Assembly: GCF_032452875.1 (NCBI RefSeq)
Contig: NC_083896.1
Location: 1,798,001-1,862,000 of the forward strand
From: Bos javanicus
Lineage: Eukaryota; Chordata; Mammalia; Artiodactyla; Bovidae
Direction: 5' to 3'
Length of the DNA: 64,000 nucleotides
Part shown: positions 10,042 to 22,090 of the stretch, piece by piece
Layout: the number at the start of each line of letters is the position of its first letter
Position numbering within the stretch: the stretch's first letter is position 1
Made by a program: the position numbers and the translations under genes
Notes under the pieces: model-generated
Database searches by the model: none
Told to the model about the DNA's origin: nothing
Seen by the model: only the letters and a program-made list of their open reading frames with translations

Positions 10042-12792
10042 AGGTTTGTAGGTGCCATCTTTCCTAATGACAAAAAAGGAGGCACCTGGCATGATACAGG
10101 ACCTGTGCCCTCTTTCTGGCCTTATGGCCTTCCTCATCAGAGCCTTCTATTGCTCCGCATGGGCAAATAAGAGAAAGATTCAAGCCAAGGGAAAATTGAG
10201 ATAATAATAAACTGTTAAATACTGAGAGCTCCAGGCTTCTTCCAGAGAAATGCATTCTATTCTATTCCTCCATATTTTTCAAGTCCAGTTATTAACCAAA
10301 ACAAAGAATCTCAGTAGGCATGAAAGATGAAAATGGTTAAATTTAAAATTGAGAATCTTAATTTTTTTTTAAATCATAATTTAAAACTCATTGAATTTTT
10401 TAGTCAGGTTGGTGAAAGATATCACCAAGATCACTGCAGTGTATATAGTCTCTATTTTTGTATGTAAATGTCCGTTCAAGTATTTTTTGCTTACATCATA
10501 GACTTGAGCATAATCCTAAAGGTATATCAGAAGCTTTGTTTTGGTACAAATTCATCAGCATTAAACTTAAAACATTTGCGTCAAGAATCACCAATAATTA
10601 TTTATGACACTTTTATGTCAAATCTGTTGTGTTGAACCTTTAGTCATGTTGGGAAAATGTGGAAGAAATTTTAGGAAAAGTAATTGCCATTGAAGCTAAT
10701 GTTATATAACCTTGAATATAAGAGTAAATTAGGTATTTTTTTTAAGATATGTAGTTTGGTATAAAGTGACTTGAAAACTATTATTTGATACAAAGCACTA
10801 TTAGAGTTTTTGTCAGCTGTCTCAGATAATATTTCTAGTCTGTGTGAAATTTTATTTTTGTAGTTTTGCCTTTGTTTATTTTCTTTATGAAATGTATCAA
10901 CTTTAGTGAAATATCAAATGGTTAATCATAGCAATATATAAATTTTAATTTATTGTGAACAAATGTTGAGTATATTTTCAGAGTCAGGTTGAAATGCAGA
11001 AAGGAAGAGGTGGAGAACAGTTCTAGTTCTTAACAAGAAACACTATGTAGATGCAAATGCACTCTATAAGGATTTTGATGATTTATTTTATTTGCAAAAA
11101 AATCAAGCAGTATTTTTCCTTTGAAAATTATTTTTAATGAGTCATAACATTTTCTGAATGTTATTAGAGAAGATACTTTGATCAAACCAGCTATTGCTTT
11201 TATTTGGGGACCTGAAAAAACGAGAGTGATCGCACCTGTCCAGTTTTTATCCAGTATCTTTGGCCCATTGCATTCTGGCTAAAATGACGTCAGCGTTTCA
11301 TCTGCCACCACAGTAAAACACCTTGGAAAGCCAGCCAGGTGTCCTATGAACTTTACTACTGGAAGGGGGAAGGTAAAGGAAAACATTATTCACCCCTGAA
11401 AACCTCAGAGATAAGCCAGTCACCTCTGTTCCTTTCCAGCCAAAAGGGTTTCTCCAGTTTCAGAGTCCGCTTATCAAAACACTGACTCTCAGACCTTTCT
11501 ATTTTATCAAAGGATCTGCTTTTCCCTGAATGGTATGGTTTCTCCACAAGTGAAGAAATAAGACCTAGTTTTTCTTAAAGACCAGTTTGTATAGTCTTAC
11601 CAAATGAAAAACATACTATGTTAGCAAATGCCACATTATGTTTTAATCCTGCCCTCTGGATTCTCCTCTATTGAAATGATTTCTGCCTCTTGTCTGTATG
11701 ATGCACTTAACATTTTTGTAAGTGTTTTATGCAATATGCATAAAATGATGCATGTTGTAAATGTCCTGACGTGGCCTAATTTCATTCAGTATTTTTGTAG
11801 TAGTTGTAGAAAAGCTAACTGTAAAGTGCTATACAGATATTAATTGGGATATTAATTGAAATTCTATATCAGTGACATGTCCAGCTGTGGGCATGCTTTA
11901 TTTACTCTAGCTTACCTGTGACATCTCCTCTGGGGCTGACATGCCAGAGAGGTCAGAACAGCAGCTGAGAAGTGCATTTGTTTACTGATAATATGTATCC
12001 CCTCATTTCTTCATGTGCAAGGGAGAAGATACATAACAGAGCTAATAGAAGTAATAAATAAAATTATTTAACTGATACCAGTGGCTCAGTGAATATTTTC
12101 TGTTGAGAAAATAACTTGGTAGAAACAAAGGCAATGCTATAAAATGAGTTTTTTTTTAATGAGTATTTTTATCTTTTTGCCTCAGTTAGCTCCCCTTCAT
12201 AAAACAATTTGAGAGACTTTGATCTAAAAGGTATAACAACATACTTCTAACATTAAACGGCTGACTGAAATAACTAACAATTTGGCAGTATGGTTACCCA
12301 TAATCTTATTCATGCCACTGGTGCTCACTAGGCTAAACTCCATTCTCAAAGTTGTTGGTTCTGACCTAGGAGATAAGAAAACATGCTTTAGAAATGTTAT
12401 TTATTGCCCTATGATAAAATGAAATGACAAATCACTCTCATTCTTAAAATTATATGTCAAGGTTACCTAGCCCTGATGTATCCACATATATACATTCCAG
12501 TACTCTGTGTTATATACTAATATAATTTCCCATTTAAATTGGATCCAGACAGATGTGTGTTGAAAGACCACCCTGAAAATGATTCCTTTAGAGTTTTCTT
12601 GATAACAAATAGGAAAACACACGCTTGTACCATGAATAAATTAAGCTGTGGAGTTTTGTTTCTCGAAATGATGTTGTTTGTTTGAGTGAAAACTACGTAT
12701 CAGTGCACTTGAGTCAATTATATTTCTTTTAACTTATTTTTCTTTATAATATGAAAAAAAGTCTTTAAAAGTACTGTAACTTCTGAATTTTC

Positions 12793-12798
12793 AATAAA
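12793..12798 (+). promoter_or_regulatory. SLC36A4: Candidate poly(A) signal of SLC36A4
   Basis: AATAAA inside TTTTCAATAAAATATTATTT with a T-rich tract downstream. It is the last good hexamer before clearly unrelated repeat-rich sequence. Inference only. Confidence 0.45.
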
Positions 12799-12815
12799 AT
12801 ATTATTTTGCTTGCA

Positions 12816-14630
12816 AATGCCTTTTTAAAATAAATTTGTCTTTTAGAAGGTTAAATGATGCAAATGTCATGAACTGCAAAGGGCACTGGTATATTCTACT
12901 GTAACATTTTAATCAGTCTTTGAGGTTAGTTCCTTGTCACGTGACCTTCTACATTGGAAGCTGCTGTTATGCACCACCGAGATACAAGAACCGAAGCTGA
13001 CTGAGAATGGAAGGTCACGCTCAAAACAGTGACCTGAACTTCCTGCAGAGTAACTGCTGGGAGGGCAGTCTGCCAGTGCCACAGCCGTGCCATCATTCAC
13101 CGTTCTCATAGGGTCAAGACTGTACCAGTCACACTAATACGTTTTGCTTGCAGTATGCCAACCCCGAATCAAAGACCATAAAGGTATTTATACCTTGACA
13201 GCAATAGTTCTGCTCTTGTGAACTTAAGAAAAGGGCATTCCATAGTTCATCAGAAGAGAAAGATTCTATACCTAAAGGTGCATTGGCAGCCTCGTGTAAT
13301 AGTGAACAGCTGAAAACAACCTAAATATTCAACACTAAAGAAATCATAAATTGTGATATTTTAGCCTATGTACAATTTTAGCCTCCAGAGCCTACAGTAC
13401 AATAGTAATATTTTAGCCTAGAGATTACATTATTCTACTAACGTTCTACTGAAGATTAGTAATTTGGTAAAGAATAAATACAAAGAGTTAATTTTTTAAC
13501 TGCAGCTCTATAAAAATACGCTTTTGGACCAAGACAGGAAGATAATCAGGATATAAACCATGGTGCTAAGAGAAAGAGATGGGTTTTACGTTTTACTGCT
13601 TAGTTAAAAGAAGGCAGTGAGATAAATAGGGTTTTGAGAGAGGAACAGGGAGTTTATAAAGGCTTAGTAGTAGTACATGCTTTTGTTAAAAAAAAAAAAA
13701 AAAGATGGAATATAAAGACCAAAAAAAAAAAAATTACAGGGTGTGGATAGGAGTGGGTACATAAGAGAGATGTAAATTCAATGAAAAGCCCTATGGAATA
13801 CTTGTTGGATGAAAAAAAAATGACCATTTTGTAAAATTAACTTTGGGTTTTTTTGTTAAATATAGAAAGTTTAGTGTTTGTTCTTAACAGATAAGCACAT
13901 TCTCTTTGTAAAATTTTGAATTTTACAAACAGATTGATGGAGCTCCCATTTCAAGGGGTCCACGGACCCAAGGGGAAAAAATTCTTGGAAGAGGTACATC
14001 TGTTTCTGAAGAATGGGTTTGGTTCAAAGTTTCCCCATGGAGGTGGACTTGTTTGCAATGGTATGGAGGTCTTTGGTCGTCACCGTTTCCTGAAGCTGTG
14101 AAGTACAGGATGACACGGTAGGAGACAATACAATGCTTCTCAAATGAGACCTAACGTATTAATCTTGCCAAGGAATTTGGGAGTAACTTCCCCATCCTCC
14201 GTCCTGGATCTAGATCTGCCCTACAGGACGAGGACTGGACGCTGACCCTCCAACCAGCACTGTGTGGAGAGGAAAGCTGTGCTGGGTGTGGGTCAAGGCT
14301 GAGCAGGTCTTGAGTAGAACAAGAAAGTGCTGGAAAAAATGGGTAGTGCAGAAGCAAGCAGCTTCAGATCACAGGCCTACGGGGCCTTACATACTTTTGT
14401 AGCTTCAGCAGCTCATCACACTATTAGGGCACAGAGTAGGTGCTCAAAACACTGAGCTTGTGACTCCCCTGCCGTAAATCTTTTCTCCTTCCCCAACCTC
14501 AGCTGTGTGAAGACCGAGGCCTCCCTCCCTATCTGAGCCTCCAGGTTCCAGCAGCACCAGCTGCACCAGCAGCACACCACACACCAGCTGGTTTTCATCG
14601 GCATGACCGTCACGTTTTCATGCTGAAATA
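12816..14630. other. Non-coding stretch without recognised gene
   Basis: No exon, domain or repeat family is recognised. Two A-runs at 13688-13703 and 13721-13733 sit 17 bases apart. Open frames on either strand (for example 12909-13109 and 13916-14101) have no familiar protein features. Confidence 0.5.
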
Positions 14631-14634
14631 CTTT

Positions 14635-15000
14635 CTACTTTCTCCTCCACTGTTTTCTGGCCAAGCCCTGCTTATTCTTAAGATTCAACTTAGGCGTGTC
14701 TTCTATCAGGAAGCTTTCCCGTTTACCCTCTCCTCCACCCAGAACTGTGCACTCTTTGCTTCATACTAGAAAATGATCTTAGGTTTACTATCCCACTTTG
14801 CTCACTAGGGTAATTCAGTTTCTGGGTCTGTCTTTCCGTTAAATTGGGAGTTCTATAAGCATACCATATATGTGTGTGTGTGTGTCTGTGTGTGTGTGTG
14901 TGTATGTAGGCAATTTTGTCAACTGTGTTCAATACTAGAAGCCTATCAATCAGGCACTTTGGAGATGTAAAAAATATTTGTTGAATAAATGGTAAGGAAA
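14635..15000 (+). mobile_element. L2-like LINE 3' remnant with (TG)n
   Basis: CCAAGCCCTGCTTATTCTTA, then CAGGAAGCTTTCCCG, and a terminal TTTGTTGAATAAATGG resemble the 3' end of mammalian LINE2. A TG repeat interrupted once by CTG occupies about 14871-14903. There is no open frame. It is old and diverged. Confidence 0.55.
14871..14903. repeat. (TG)n microsatellite
   Basis: About sixteen TG units with a single C interruption. Likely length-polymorphic. Confidence 0.92.
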
Positions 15001-15567
15001 ATCATTCAGTTAAAGGAATAAAAAGGAAAACCCCGTATTAGAGTTCTGGTATTTAATAAAATCTTTGCGTGCAGGGGCCAAGTCATATTTTTGTACTGAC
15101 TCTTCCAGCCTTGTGTGTATTTATTGAACAACTGTGGCCAACTCTTTTTCACTTTATATGTGAGCTCAGCAGTTGTCTTAGAGAACATCCTCTGAATGAA
15201 TCAAGCCTTAAACACATATTCAGGAACTTCTGGTAATGGGTGTAAGGTCCTTAAGGAAAAGACTGAAAACCCTCCTTCGCAAACCTTTATGTCTTCATGC
15301 TTTATATAAGCAGATTGTTTTGTAGAAAAAAAATCAGAGGTTATACTTTCTATTTATCATATAAAAATATATATATGACCTAGAATGCAAATGTCCATTT
15401 CTGCCTAAAAAGAAGTATGTGTCTAAAGTATAATATCTAGTCCTGATATCTGAGGGTATTTTCCTGAACTTTTGATGCTCAAGGGATCCCTGCTGGTAAG
15501 AGTCACACATTTAGATGTTTGGAATCGTCTCGCAAAGGTGAATACTCTCTGGCTGTTCTGAGAAGCT

Positions 15568-15789
15568 CTGTCTGTGCTCTGTGCTCAGTCGCACCTGACT
15601 CTTTGCGATCCCATGAATTGCAGCCTGCTGGGCTCCTCTGTTCATAGAATTTTTCAGGCAAGAATACTGGAGAGGATTGCCACTTCCTACTCTAGAGGAA
15701 CTTCCCAACCCAGGGATCGAACCTGCATGTCTTCCATCTCCTGCATTGGCAGGTGGATTCTTTACCACTAGCGCCCCCTGGGAAGTCCT
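15568..15789 (-). mobile_element. Bov-tA SINE, antisense
   Basis: The 3' end is on the left (GTGCTCAGTCGCACCTGACT). The tRNA-like head is on the right (GGTGGATTCTTTACCACTAG then GGGAAGTCC). A perfect 12-bp target duplication, TTCTGAGAAGCT, lies at 15556-15567 and 15790-15801. Confidence 0.94.
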
Positions 15790-16249
15790 TTCTGAGAAGC
15801 TACCTCTTGTCAAAGTGCGTCGCTCTATACGACAGAGATGAACCTCAGTGCAGGGCAAGAGCGAGAACCTTTCCGTGTGGGAAAAGTGACTGCCAAGATG
15901 ATTATTGTGTAAGAATAGCTAGAGGTGAAAATGAAGTTAAGAAGAATAGAAATGATGGCTGGAAATTGGATTTAGTTTAACTGAAAATTCATTTGCTCCA
16001 GTACATTGTGTTTAACGAGGCTTTGCCCAAGTGTATTATTAGCGCATAAAGCAGAGTGCTCTGTGGCGATGAGTGACCATAGTCATACCTTTCAGTATAA
16101 AACATATGAATTTTGCCACTGGAAAAATACAAGAGACATCAAATTATACTCCTCTTGGAAAAAAAGGGATCTGGGTTATTTTTTCCTATATGCCGGTAAC
16201 TCTGGCCACCCAATGTTAATAACCAGTCAAAATCTATATCAAAAAACAC

Positions 16250-16795
16250 TGCCAGAAAACAGTATGGAGGTTTCTCCACAAAAACTAAAAACTGAACTAC
16301 CATTATGACCCAGAAATTTCACTCCTGGATCTATATCTGAAAAAAAATGAAAACACTAATTCAGAAAGACACATGTACCACGTTGTTCATAGCATCATTA
16401 TTTACACTGCTGCTATGAACCTAAGTGTCCGTCAACGGATGAATGGAAAAAGACGTGGTGTGTATATATACAATGGAATATTGTTCAGCTTTAAAAAAGA
16501 AGGAAATCCTGCCACTTGCAGCAACTGGAGACCAAACTAGTGGTTCCCAGTGGGGACAGGGGAAGGGTCAGGGGCAATATAGGGACAGAGGAGTAAGAGG
16601 CACAAACCATTAGGTATAAAATACACCACAAGGATATAGTGTACAACATGGGGAAATGTAGCTAATATTTTGTAATCAACTGTAGATGGAGTATTAGCTC
16701 TAAAAATTGTGAATCGTTATATTGTATATCTTTAACATATACAATATTGTTCATCAACTATGCTTCAATAAAAATTACAAATTTAAAAATTTACA
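16250..16795 (+). mobile_element. L1 3' end (ORF2 tail and 3'UTR), old
   Basis: GAAAACAGTATGGAGGTTTC, TACAATGGAATATTGTTCAG and the terminal CTTCAATAAAAATTAC are hallmarks of an L1 3' end in sense orientation. The ORF2 remnant is interrupted by stops and shifts. Everything upstream of the ORF2 C-terminus is missing (5' truncation). Confidence 0.8.
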
Positions 16796-17106
16796 AAAAG
16801 ACCACTGCTGGAAATGGCATAGTATCAGTGGTGGAAGATGCTCATCAAACGGTGTGCCTCAGCGTTTCTCTTTTCAGCCACTGCAGGGGAGGATGCACAT
16901 GGAGGAAGTGCTTGATGACTCAGTGATACTGTAACAGAAAATCCAAACCACAGGAGAAGGGATGTTCTGATGTAAAGTTTCTTTTGGAGCCATCATGCAG
17001 ACTGGCGATGTGCTGTGCTCAGTTCTACCAAGGGCCCAGATTCTCATGAGAACAGAACACCGTTCCTGAATGCAAACCCACGCACTGCTTGGTTTTCAGG
17101 GGTTAA

Positions 17107-17544
17107 TTAACAATCTGTGGTGACAGAGCCTCCTGATCGCAATTTTGTGTTTAAGGAAATAGTGAAAATTATAACTACCATCAGATTGCACCTATTGAAT
17201 ATCCACCTTTCGAGCACATTCTGCCAAGAAATGGGGGGTGAATGTGCAACACTGCTTTTCATCACTGAGGAATGCTGGCTGGCAGAGAAGAATGTGCTCC
17301 TCGGAGCTGTAAAATCAGGGATGGGACACTTCTTCATGGCGTTAATAATCTCAATAAACGCCATTTCTATCATTTCAAATGCACAGTGCATCTCAGCAAT
17401 ATCTTCATTTCTCTTAACAAGCCTGAACTCACCACAGGAGAAATAAACTTTTGCCAGTCTTCCATGGTGAGGATAAGGTGGCAGAATTAAGACAAGACAA
17501 GACAAGCTAGTAAAAATGCTCCAGTTACCAGGAAATTGATTCAT
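17107..17544 (-). other. Unassigned 145-codon open frame
   Basis: An unusually long stop-free stretch in AT-rich intergenic DNA. The minus-strand translation contains NEDIAEMHCAFEMIEMAFIE followed by KKCPIPDFTAP. I recognise no domain, signal peptide or membrane segment. The opposite strand is also open for 109 codons (17117-17446). There are no splice sites or promoter I would trust. It could be chance, a pseudogene fragment, or the inside of an old transposon. Confidence 0.2.
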
Positions 17545-17809
17545 TCCAATATTTGATGATTTTATTTCTCATTAGAGAAAACAAGACAGTGAAATCTTGG
17601 GTATCCTTAAAAGCCACATCAAGATGCAGCAATAAAATGGAAACAATTGCTTGACAGAATGAAATGTGACCAGGGTAGACTGAGAATTCGTTTGTCACTA
17701 TCCTCAAGTAAACTCAAACTGCCACATTTCGATATAATTGTGGACTTAGAGTTTTCAAGGTACTACTTATTAAATCTCTCCTTTAATTTCAGGTCCATGT
17801 TTGACTTGA

Positions 17810-18023
17810 ATGGGCTTCCCCAGCAGCTCAGCAGTTAAGAATCTGCCTGCCAATTCAGGAGACACAGGTTCTATCCCTGGGTAGGGAAGATCCCCTAGAG
17901 AAGTGGCAATCCACTCCAGTATTCTTGCCTGGGAAATCCCATAGAGAGAGGAGCCTGGTGGTCTTTAGTCCATGGGGTCGCAAAAGAGTCAGACACAGCT
18001 GAGCGCCTAAACAACAAACAATA
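17810..18023 (+). mobile_element. Bov-tA SINE
   Basis: Sense copy with head GGGCTTCCCCAGCAGCTCAG, body GCAATCCACTCCAGTATTCT and end GAGCGCCTAAACAACAAAC. A 10-bp target duplication, TTTGACTTGA, lies at 17800-17809 and 18024-18033. Confidence 0.93.
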
Positions 18024-18509
18024 TTTGACTTGAGTATCCAGATTAATCAGATGGAGCCATCAAGCACTCACATCCCAATCATCGATAACTGTCATTTTAG
18101 CCTCTAATTTAGTAGCAGTAAGAGACAGGAAAGAAGCATAATGCTTGTAGAACCTAATGCTTGAATTATTGAGACAAAAGTGAAAAAGGTTAGCAATGAG
18201 ATCATGTCTCTTCCACAGACATGAAACAATTATTTTCGCCATTAATATTATGTTCCATTTTTATAACTTAAGTACTTATTGTGTCTCTTTCTATTCACTT
18301 AAAATTAATGCTCCGTGAGAACAATGAGCAAACCATAGGGTGGTTTGGGAATAACAAACATCTGAGAACTGCTGGTGAGAGCTGATGGAAGGAATGGCTG
18401 AGGGAATTCTGTAGGCTACTCAAAAGCTGACGGTAACGAAAGTGCGCCCCCAAGTGACTTATCCTGGTTGTGACAACGGAAAATTGGGGATAAGTGCTGA
18501 AAACTGGTG

Positions 18510-18641
18510 GAGGAGGAAATGGCAACCCACTCCGGTATTCTTGTCTGGAAAATCCCATGGATGGAGGAGCCTGGCAGGCTGTGGTCCATGGGGTCACAAA
18601 GAGTCAGACACAACTGAAGCAACTTAGTACGGTATAGCACA
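18510..18641 (+). mobile_element. Bov-A monomer SINE
   Basis: Single Bov-A unit (GGAGGAAATGGCAACCCACT to CAACTGAAGCAACTTAG). It is flanked by an imperfect target duplication, GCTGAAAACTGGTG at 18496 and the same with one fewer A at 18642. Confidence 0.85.
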
Positions 18642-18654
18642 GCTGAAACTGGTG

Positions 18655-19275
18655 CAAATCCTGAGATTTGCATTTGATGAAAACAGTTAATATGGGAATA
18701 ATGGAATCTTTTGAAATTCTTAAAATACAAGTGATGGAAATGATCACATTAGTGTAACTGATTGCATCATTAGTCACCATTTTTCAATAAAAATTGATAT
18801 ATACTGGTAGAATGACAGTAGATCAGAAACCCTTTAAATCTGCCAAGTGATGCAAACAATTTTTCCTCCTGTCAAGAAGATTCATTTACCAAAATTTCAA
18901 CCCAACTAGCCCCTTGTACAGTATTCTGTGCGGTATAGAATAGGCCCTTGCATCTTGTGTGGTATTCTGGACATCTTCTCTCAGTGATTACCACAGTAAA
19001 GCTCGCTGAGCTTTGGGAACAAAGAAAAGTAAAAGAACAAATATTTCTGGTATCTTAAGTCTAGAAACATTGTCACAGCAAGAAGAAAGAGGAGAGAAAT
19101 TGCCTAGATCCTAAATCTCATTATCATCCTTCAATTTAGCCCCATTTTCAAATTTTATGAACTCAATGAAATCGCATCATACTAGGTGTAGCTGCTAGGA
19201 AAAAATTGCTCTAAAGATGTCAGGACAAGTAATATAGCTGCTGTAACAAATCACCCCTATAGTCTTAGCGATCTT
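18655..19275. other. Intergenic stretch, nothing recognised
   Basis: No coding potential, RNA gene or repeat family recognised on either strand between the Bov-A and the BovB. Confidence 0.5.
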
Positions 19276-19278
19276 GTA

Positions 19279-20352
19279 GAGACTGTGTGGATCACAATAA
19301 ACTGTGGAAAATTCTGAAAGAGATGGGAATACCCGACCACCTAACTTGCCTCTTGAGAAAACTGTATGCAGGTCAGGAAGCAACAGTTAGAACTGGACAT
19401 GGAACAACAGACTGGTTCCAAATAGGAAAAGGAGTACGTCAAGGCTGTATATTTTCACCCTGCTTATTTAACTCCTATGCAGAGTACATCATGAGAAACG
19501 CTGGACTGGAAGAAACACAAACTGGAATCAAGATTGCCCGGAGAAATATCAATAACCTCAGATATGCAGATGACACCACCCTTATGGCAGAAAGTGAAGA
19601 GGAACTCAAAAGCCTCTTGATGAAAGTGAAAGTGGAGAGTGAAAAAGTTGGCTTAAAGCTCAACATTCAGAAAATGAAGATCATGGCATTTAGTCCCACC
19701 ACTTCATGGGAAATAGATGGGGAAACAGTGGAAACAATGTCAGACTTTATTTTTCTGGGCTCCAAAATCACTACAGATGGTGATTGCAGCCATGAAATTA
19801 AAAGACACTTACTCCTTGGAAGGAAAGTTATGACCAATCTAGATAGCATATTCAAAAGCAGAGACATTACTTTGCCTACAAAGGTTCATCTAGTCAAGGC
19901 TATGTTTTTTCCAGTGGTCATGTATGGATGTGAGAGTTGGACTGTGAAGAAGGCTGAGCGCCGAAGAATTGATGCTTTTGAACTGTGGTGTTGGAGAAGA
20001 CTCTTGAGAGTCCCTTGGACTGCAAGGAGATCCAATCGGTCCATTCTAAAGGAGATTAGACTTGGGATTTCTTTGGAAGGAATGATGGTAAAGCTGAAAC
20101 TCCAGTACTTTGGCCACCTCATGTGAAGAGTTGACTCATTGGAAAAGATTCTGATGCTGGGAGGGATTGGGGGCAGGAGGAGAAGGGGACAACAGAGGAT
20201 GAGATGGCTGGATGGCATCACTGACTCGATGGCCGTGAGTCTCAGTGAACTCCGGGAGTTGGTGATGGACAGGGAGGCCTGGTGTGCTGCGATTCATGGG
20301 GTTGCAAAGAGTCGGACACGACTGAGCGACTGGTCTGATCTGATGTGATCTG
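19279..20352 (+). mobile_element. BovB (RTE LINE) 3' fragment with RT C-terminal half
   Basis: A 5'-truncated BovB. The open frame 19287-20126 (279 codons) begins just after the first palm motif (VDHNKLWKILKEMG). It retains FQIGKGVRQGCIFSPCLFN, the catalytic RYADD motif near 19561-19575, and the downstream thumb-like region (MYGCESWTVKKAE). A single TGA at 20124 interrupts it; the same frame then resumes to 20348 and ends near the 3' tail. The TGA is most simply a CGA-to-TGA change. RTE elements encode an AP-like endonuclease plus reverse transcriptase; the endonuclease and N-terminal RT parts are absent here. It is not a host gene. Confidence 0.93.
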
Positions 20353-20399
20353 AAAGAGAGATTTTAGTTCTCTACACAGGAATTGAATGTGGATAACGT

Positions 20400-20502
20400 G
20401 TTCTTGCCTGGATCTCAGGAACGGGGGAGCCTGGTGGGCTGCCGTCTGTGGGGTCGCACAGAGTCGGACACGACTGAAGCGACTTAGCAGCAGCAGCAGC
20501 AA
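20400..20502 (+). mobile_element. Bov-A2 SINE 3' fragment
   Basis: Only the last monomer's 3' two thirds (TTCTTGCCTGG to GAAGCGACTTAGCAGCAGC) is present, ending in an AGC-rich tail. It lies about 50 bp after the BovB end. Confidence 0.85.
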
Positions 20503-21840
20503 CCTGGATGGAAACCAAGAATCCTAGCCACTAAACCGCCAAGGGCTAGAGGCTAGAAGCAAAGTGGCCCTGAACATTCATGAAAGAATGTTTCAAGGAG
20601 GCAAAGTCTGTGAAAACAACTACAAAGTTTAGAGACTTGAGAGACACACAGCATAACATGTGGGCGAGTACACAGAGAAACAGTTTGTTTATTTAAAATC
20701 GAAACGAGGCAGAAATACACACCCATGAGGAGTGCAGGCATCCTGAGGTGACTTAAGTCACTCACATAGGACAGTTCTTTGACGTCTGTGTTTATTTTTG
20801 GCCTTGCTTCTTTCCTCCCACCTGACTGGTCCTAGGACTCTCCCCAAGATGTGCTCACCACTTTTTGCTAAGACAGCTTCCAGCCCTGAGGGCTGTGGGG
20901 GTATGTCCACGTGTGTTATGGGCTGGCACCCCCTCTCTTTTGACCCACAAGGAAACTTCCGGCACACGTGCAGATTGGGAAGTTTTCCTTGACCTCTGGA
21001 GTGGGCAGGTTATCGCTTCACCTCAGCCGAGCTCAGCTTTCGCCACGAGCTTTGTCCTAAGAGTGTCTGGATGAGAACAAATTTCAGTTTTACTCAACTT
21101 GACAAACACCAGCTGTCCCGCCCAGGGGCCCATCCGTCTCCTACCGCATTAGTCATGTGTCACAGCAGAATTCTCCTTCTTGACCAGGTCACAGTACGCT
21201 ATACGTTGAGGCTGCCTCTTCCCTGCAGGGAGGGATTCAGTGATAGCCAACCGTCTGCGCCTTGTGTCACCGCTACATTCACCTCCAAGGTTGCCGTGGG
21301 ACAGAAAGAGCCGGCATGGGACACCTTTTGTGGAGTTCTGTGTCCAGACCTGGAAGAGCGTGATGGAACTTCTGCCCGCCTCCCGCCTGGACCCTCACCC
21401 CACAGCCTGGGTTACCAGTTCCAGGAGGGGCTGGGAAGGAGTCGTCCTGTGCGCCTAGGAAGAGGGAATGGGATTGGCAATCACGCAGCAAGTCTCAGGT
21501 GGAGATGTTAATAAAAAATACTACATAATTAGGCTATTAAGATCCAAAAAGCATATACATTTTAAACATAAAGCACAATACTTCAAAGAAAGTTTGAGCT
21601 GAAGGGTTTTGATGGAATTAAACTATGGACCCCTGAGAAAACACATTCACACACTGATATCTCACACACACAAGAGCTATCTCAGTAAAGATGTTTGAGA
21701 AGCTGGTAGCAATGTGCTCAGACTGAGCTAACCACACTTCCTCATCTTCATCTTGGTGATCAGCATCAGAGAGCTGATCTCTGCACACAAGTACACAATC
21801 TGCACACTTAGCACCAAGCTCCCTCTCACATCTTCCCTCC
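20503..21840. other. GC-enriched non-coding block, family unknown
   Basis: About 20800-21500 is clearly richer in GC and CpG than its surroundings, and open frames overlap on several frames (for example 21071-21511). None shows a recognisable domain. Its texture suggests an endogenous-retrovirus or other repeat piece, but I cannot name it. 21520-21840 is AT-rich with nothing recognised. Confidence 0.35.
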
Positions 21841-22090
21841 AGTTCAGTTCAGTTCAGTCACTCAGTTGTGTCTGACTCTTTGCAACCCCATGAACCACAG
21901 CATGCCAGGCCTCCCTGTCCATCACCAACTCCCGGAGTCCACCCAAATTCATGTCCATTGAGTCGGTGATGCCATCCAACCATCTCATCCTCTGTCATCC
22001 CCTTCTCCTCCTGCCCTCCATCTTTCCCAGCATCAGGGTCTGTTCCAATGAGTCAGTTCTTCGAATCAGGTGGCCAAAGTATTGGAGTAT
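21841..22090 (-). mobile_element. BovB 3' end, antisense
   Basis: Begins with the BovB-type AGTTCAGTTCAGTTCAGTCA tail and runs through the antisense of the last coding part (CCATCTCATCCTCTGTCATC, CAGCATCAGGGTC, GGTGGCCAAAGTATTGGAG). It is truncated before the RT core, with no meaningful open frame. Confidence 0.92.

Larger units (their letters stand above)
8962..12815 (+). other. SLC36A4: Probable SLC36A4 3'UTR
   Basis: AT-rich sequence directly after the stop codon with no open frame of substance. The extent is inferred from the strongest downstream polyadenylation signal at 12793-12798, followed by T-rich sequence. Earlier AATAAA hexamers at 9664 and 12053 could be used as alternatives. 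It contains an inserted Bov-A SINE (9913-10041), a poly-T run near 9517-9532, and a perfect TGACGTCA palindrome at 11285-11292. RNA evidence would be needed to fix the end. Confidence 0.5.

Noticed and set aside
13688..13733. Two poly(A) runs as a processed pseudogene tail
   Set aside because: No coding homology upstream and no target duplication found.
19287..20126. 279-codon open frame as a possible host gene
   Set aside because: Its RYADD motif, GKGVRQGC motif and 3' tail are those of the BovB reverse transcriptase, and several sister copies lie in the window.
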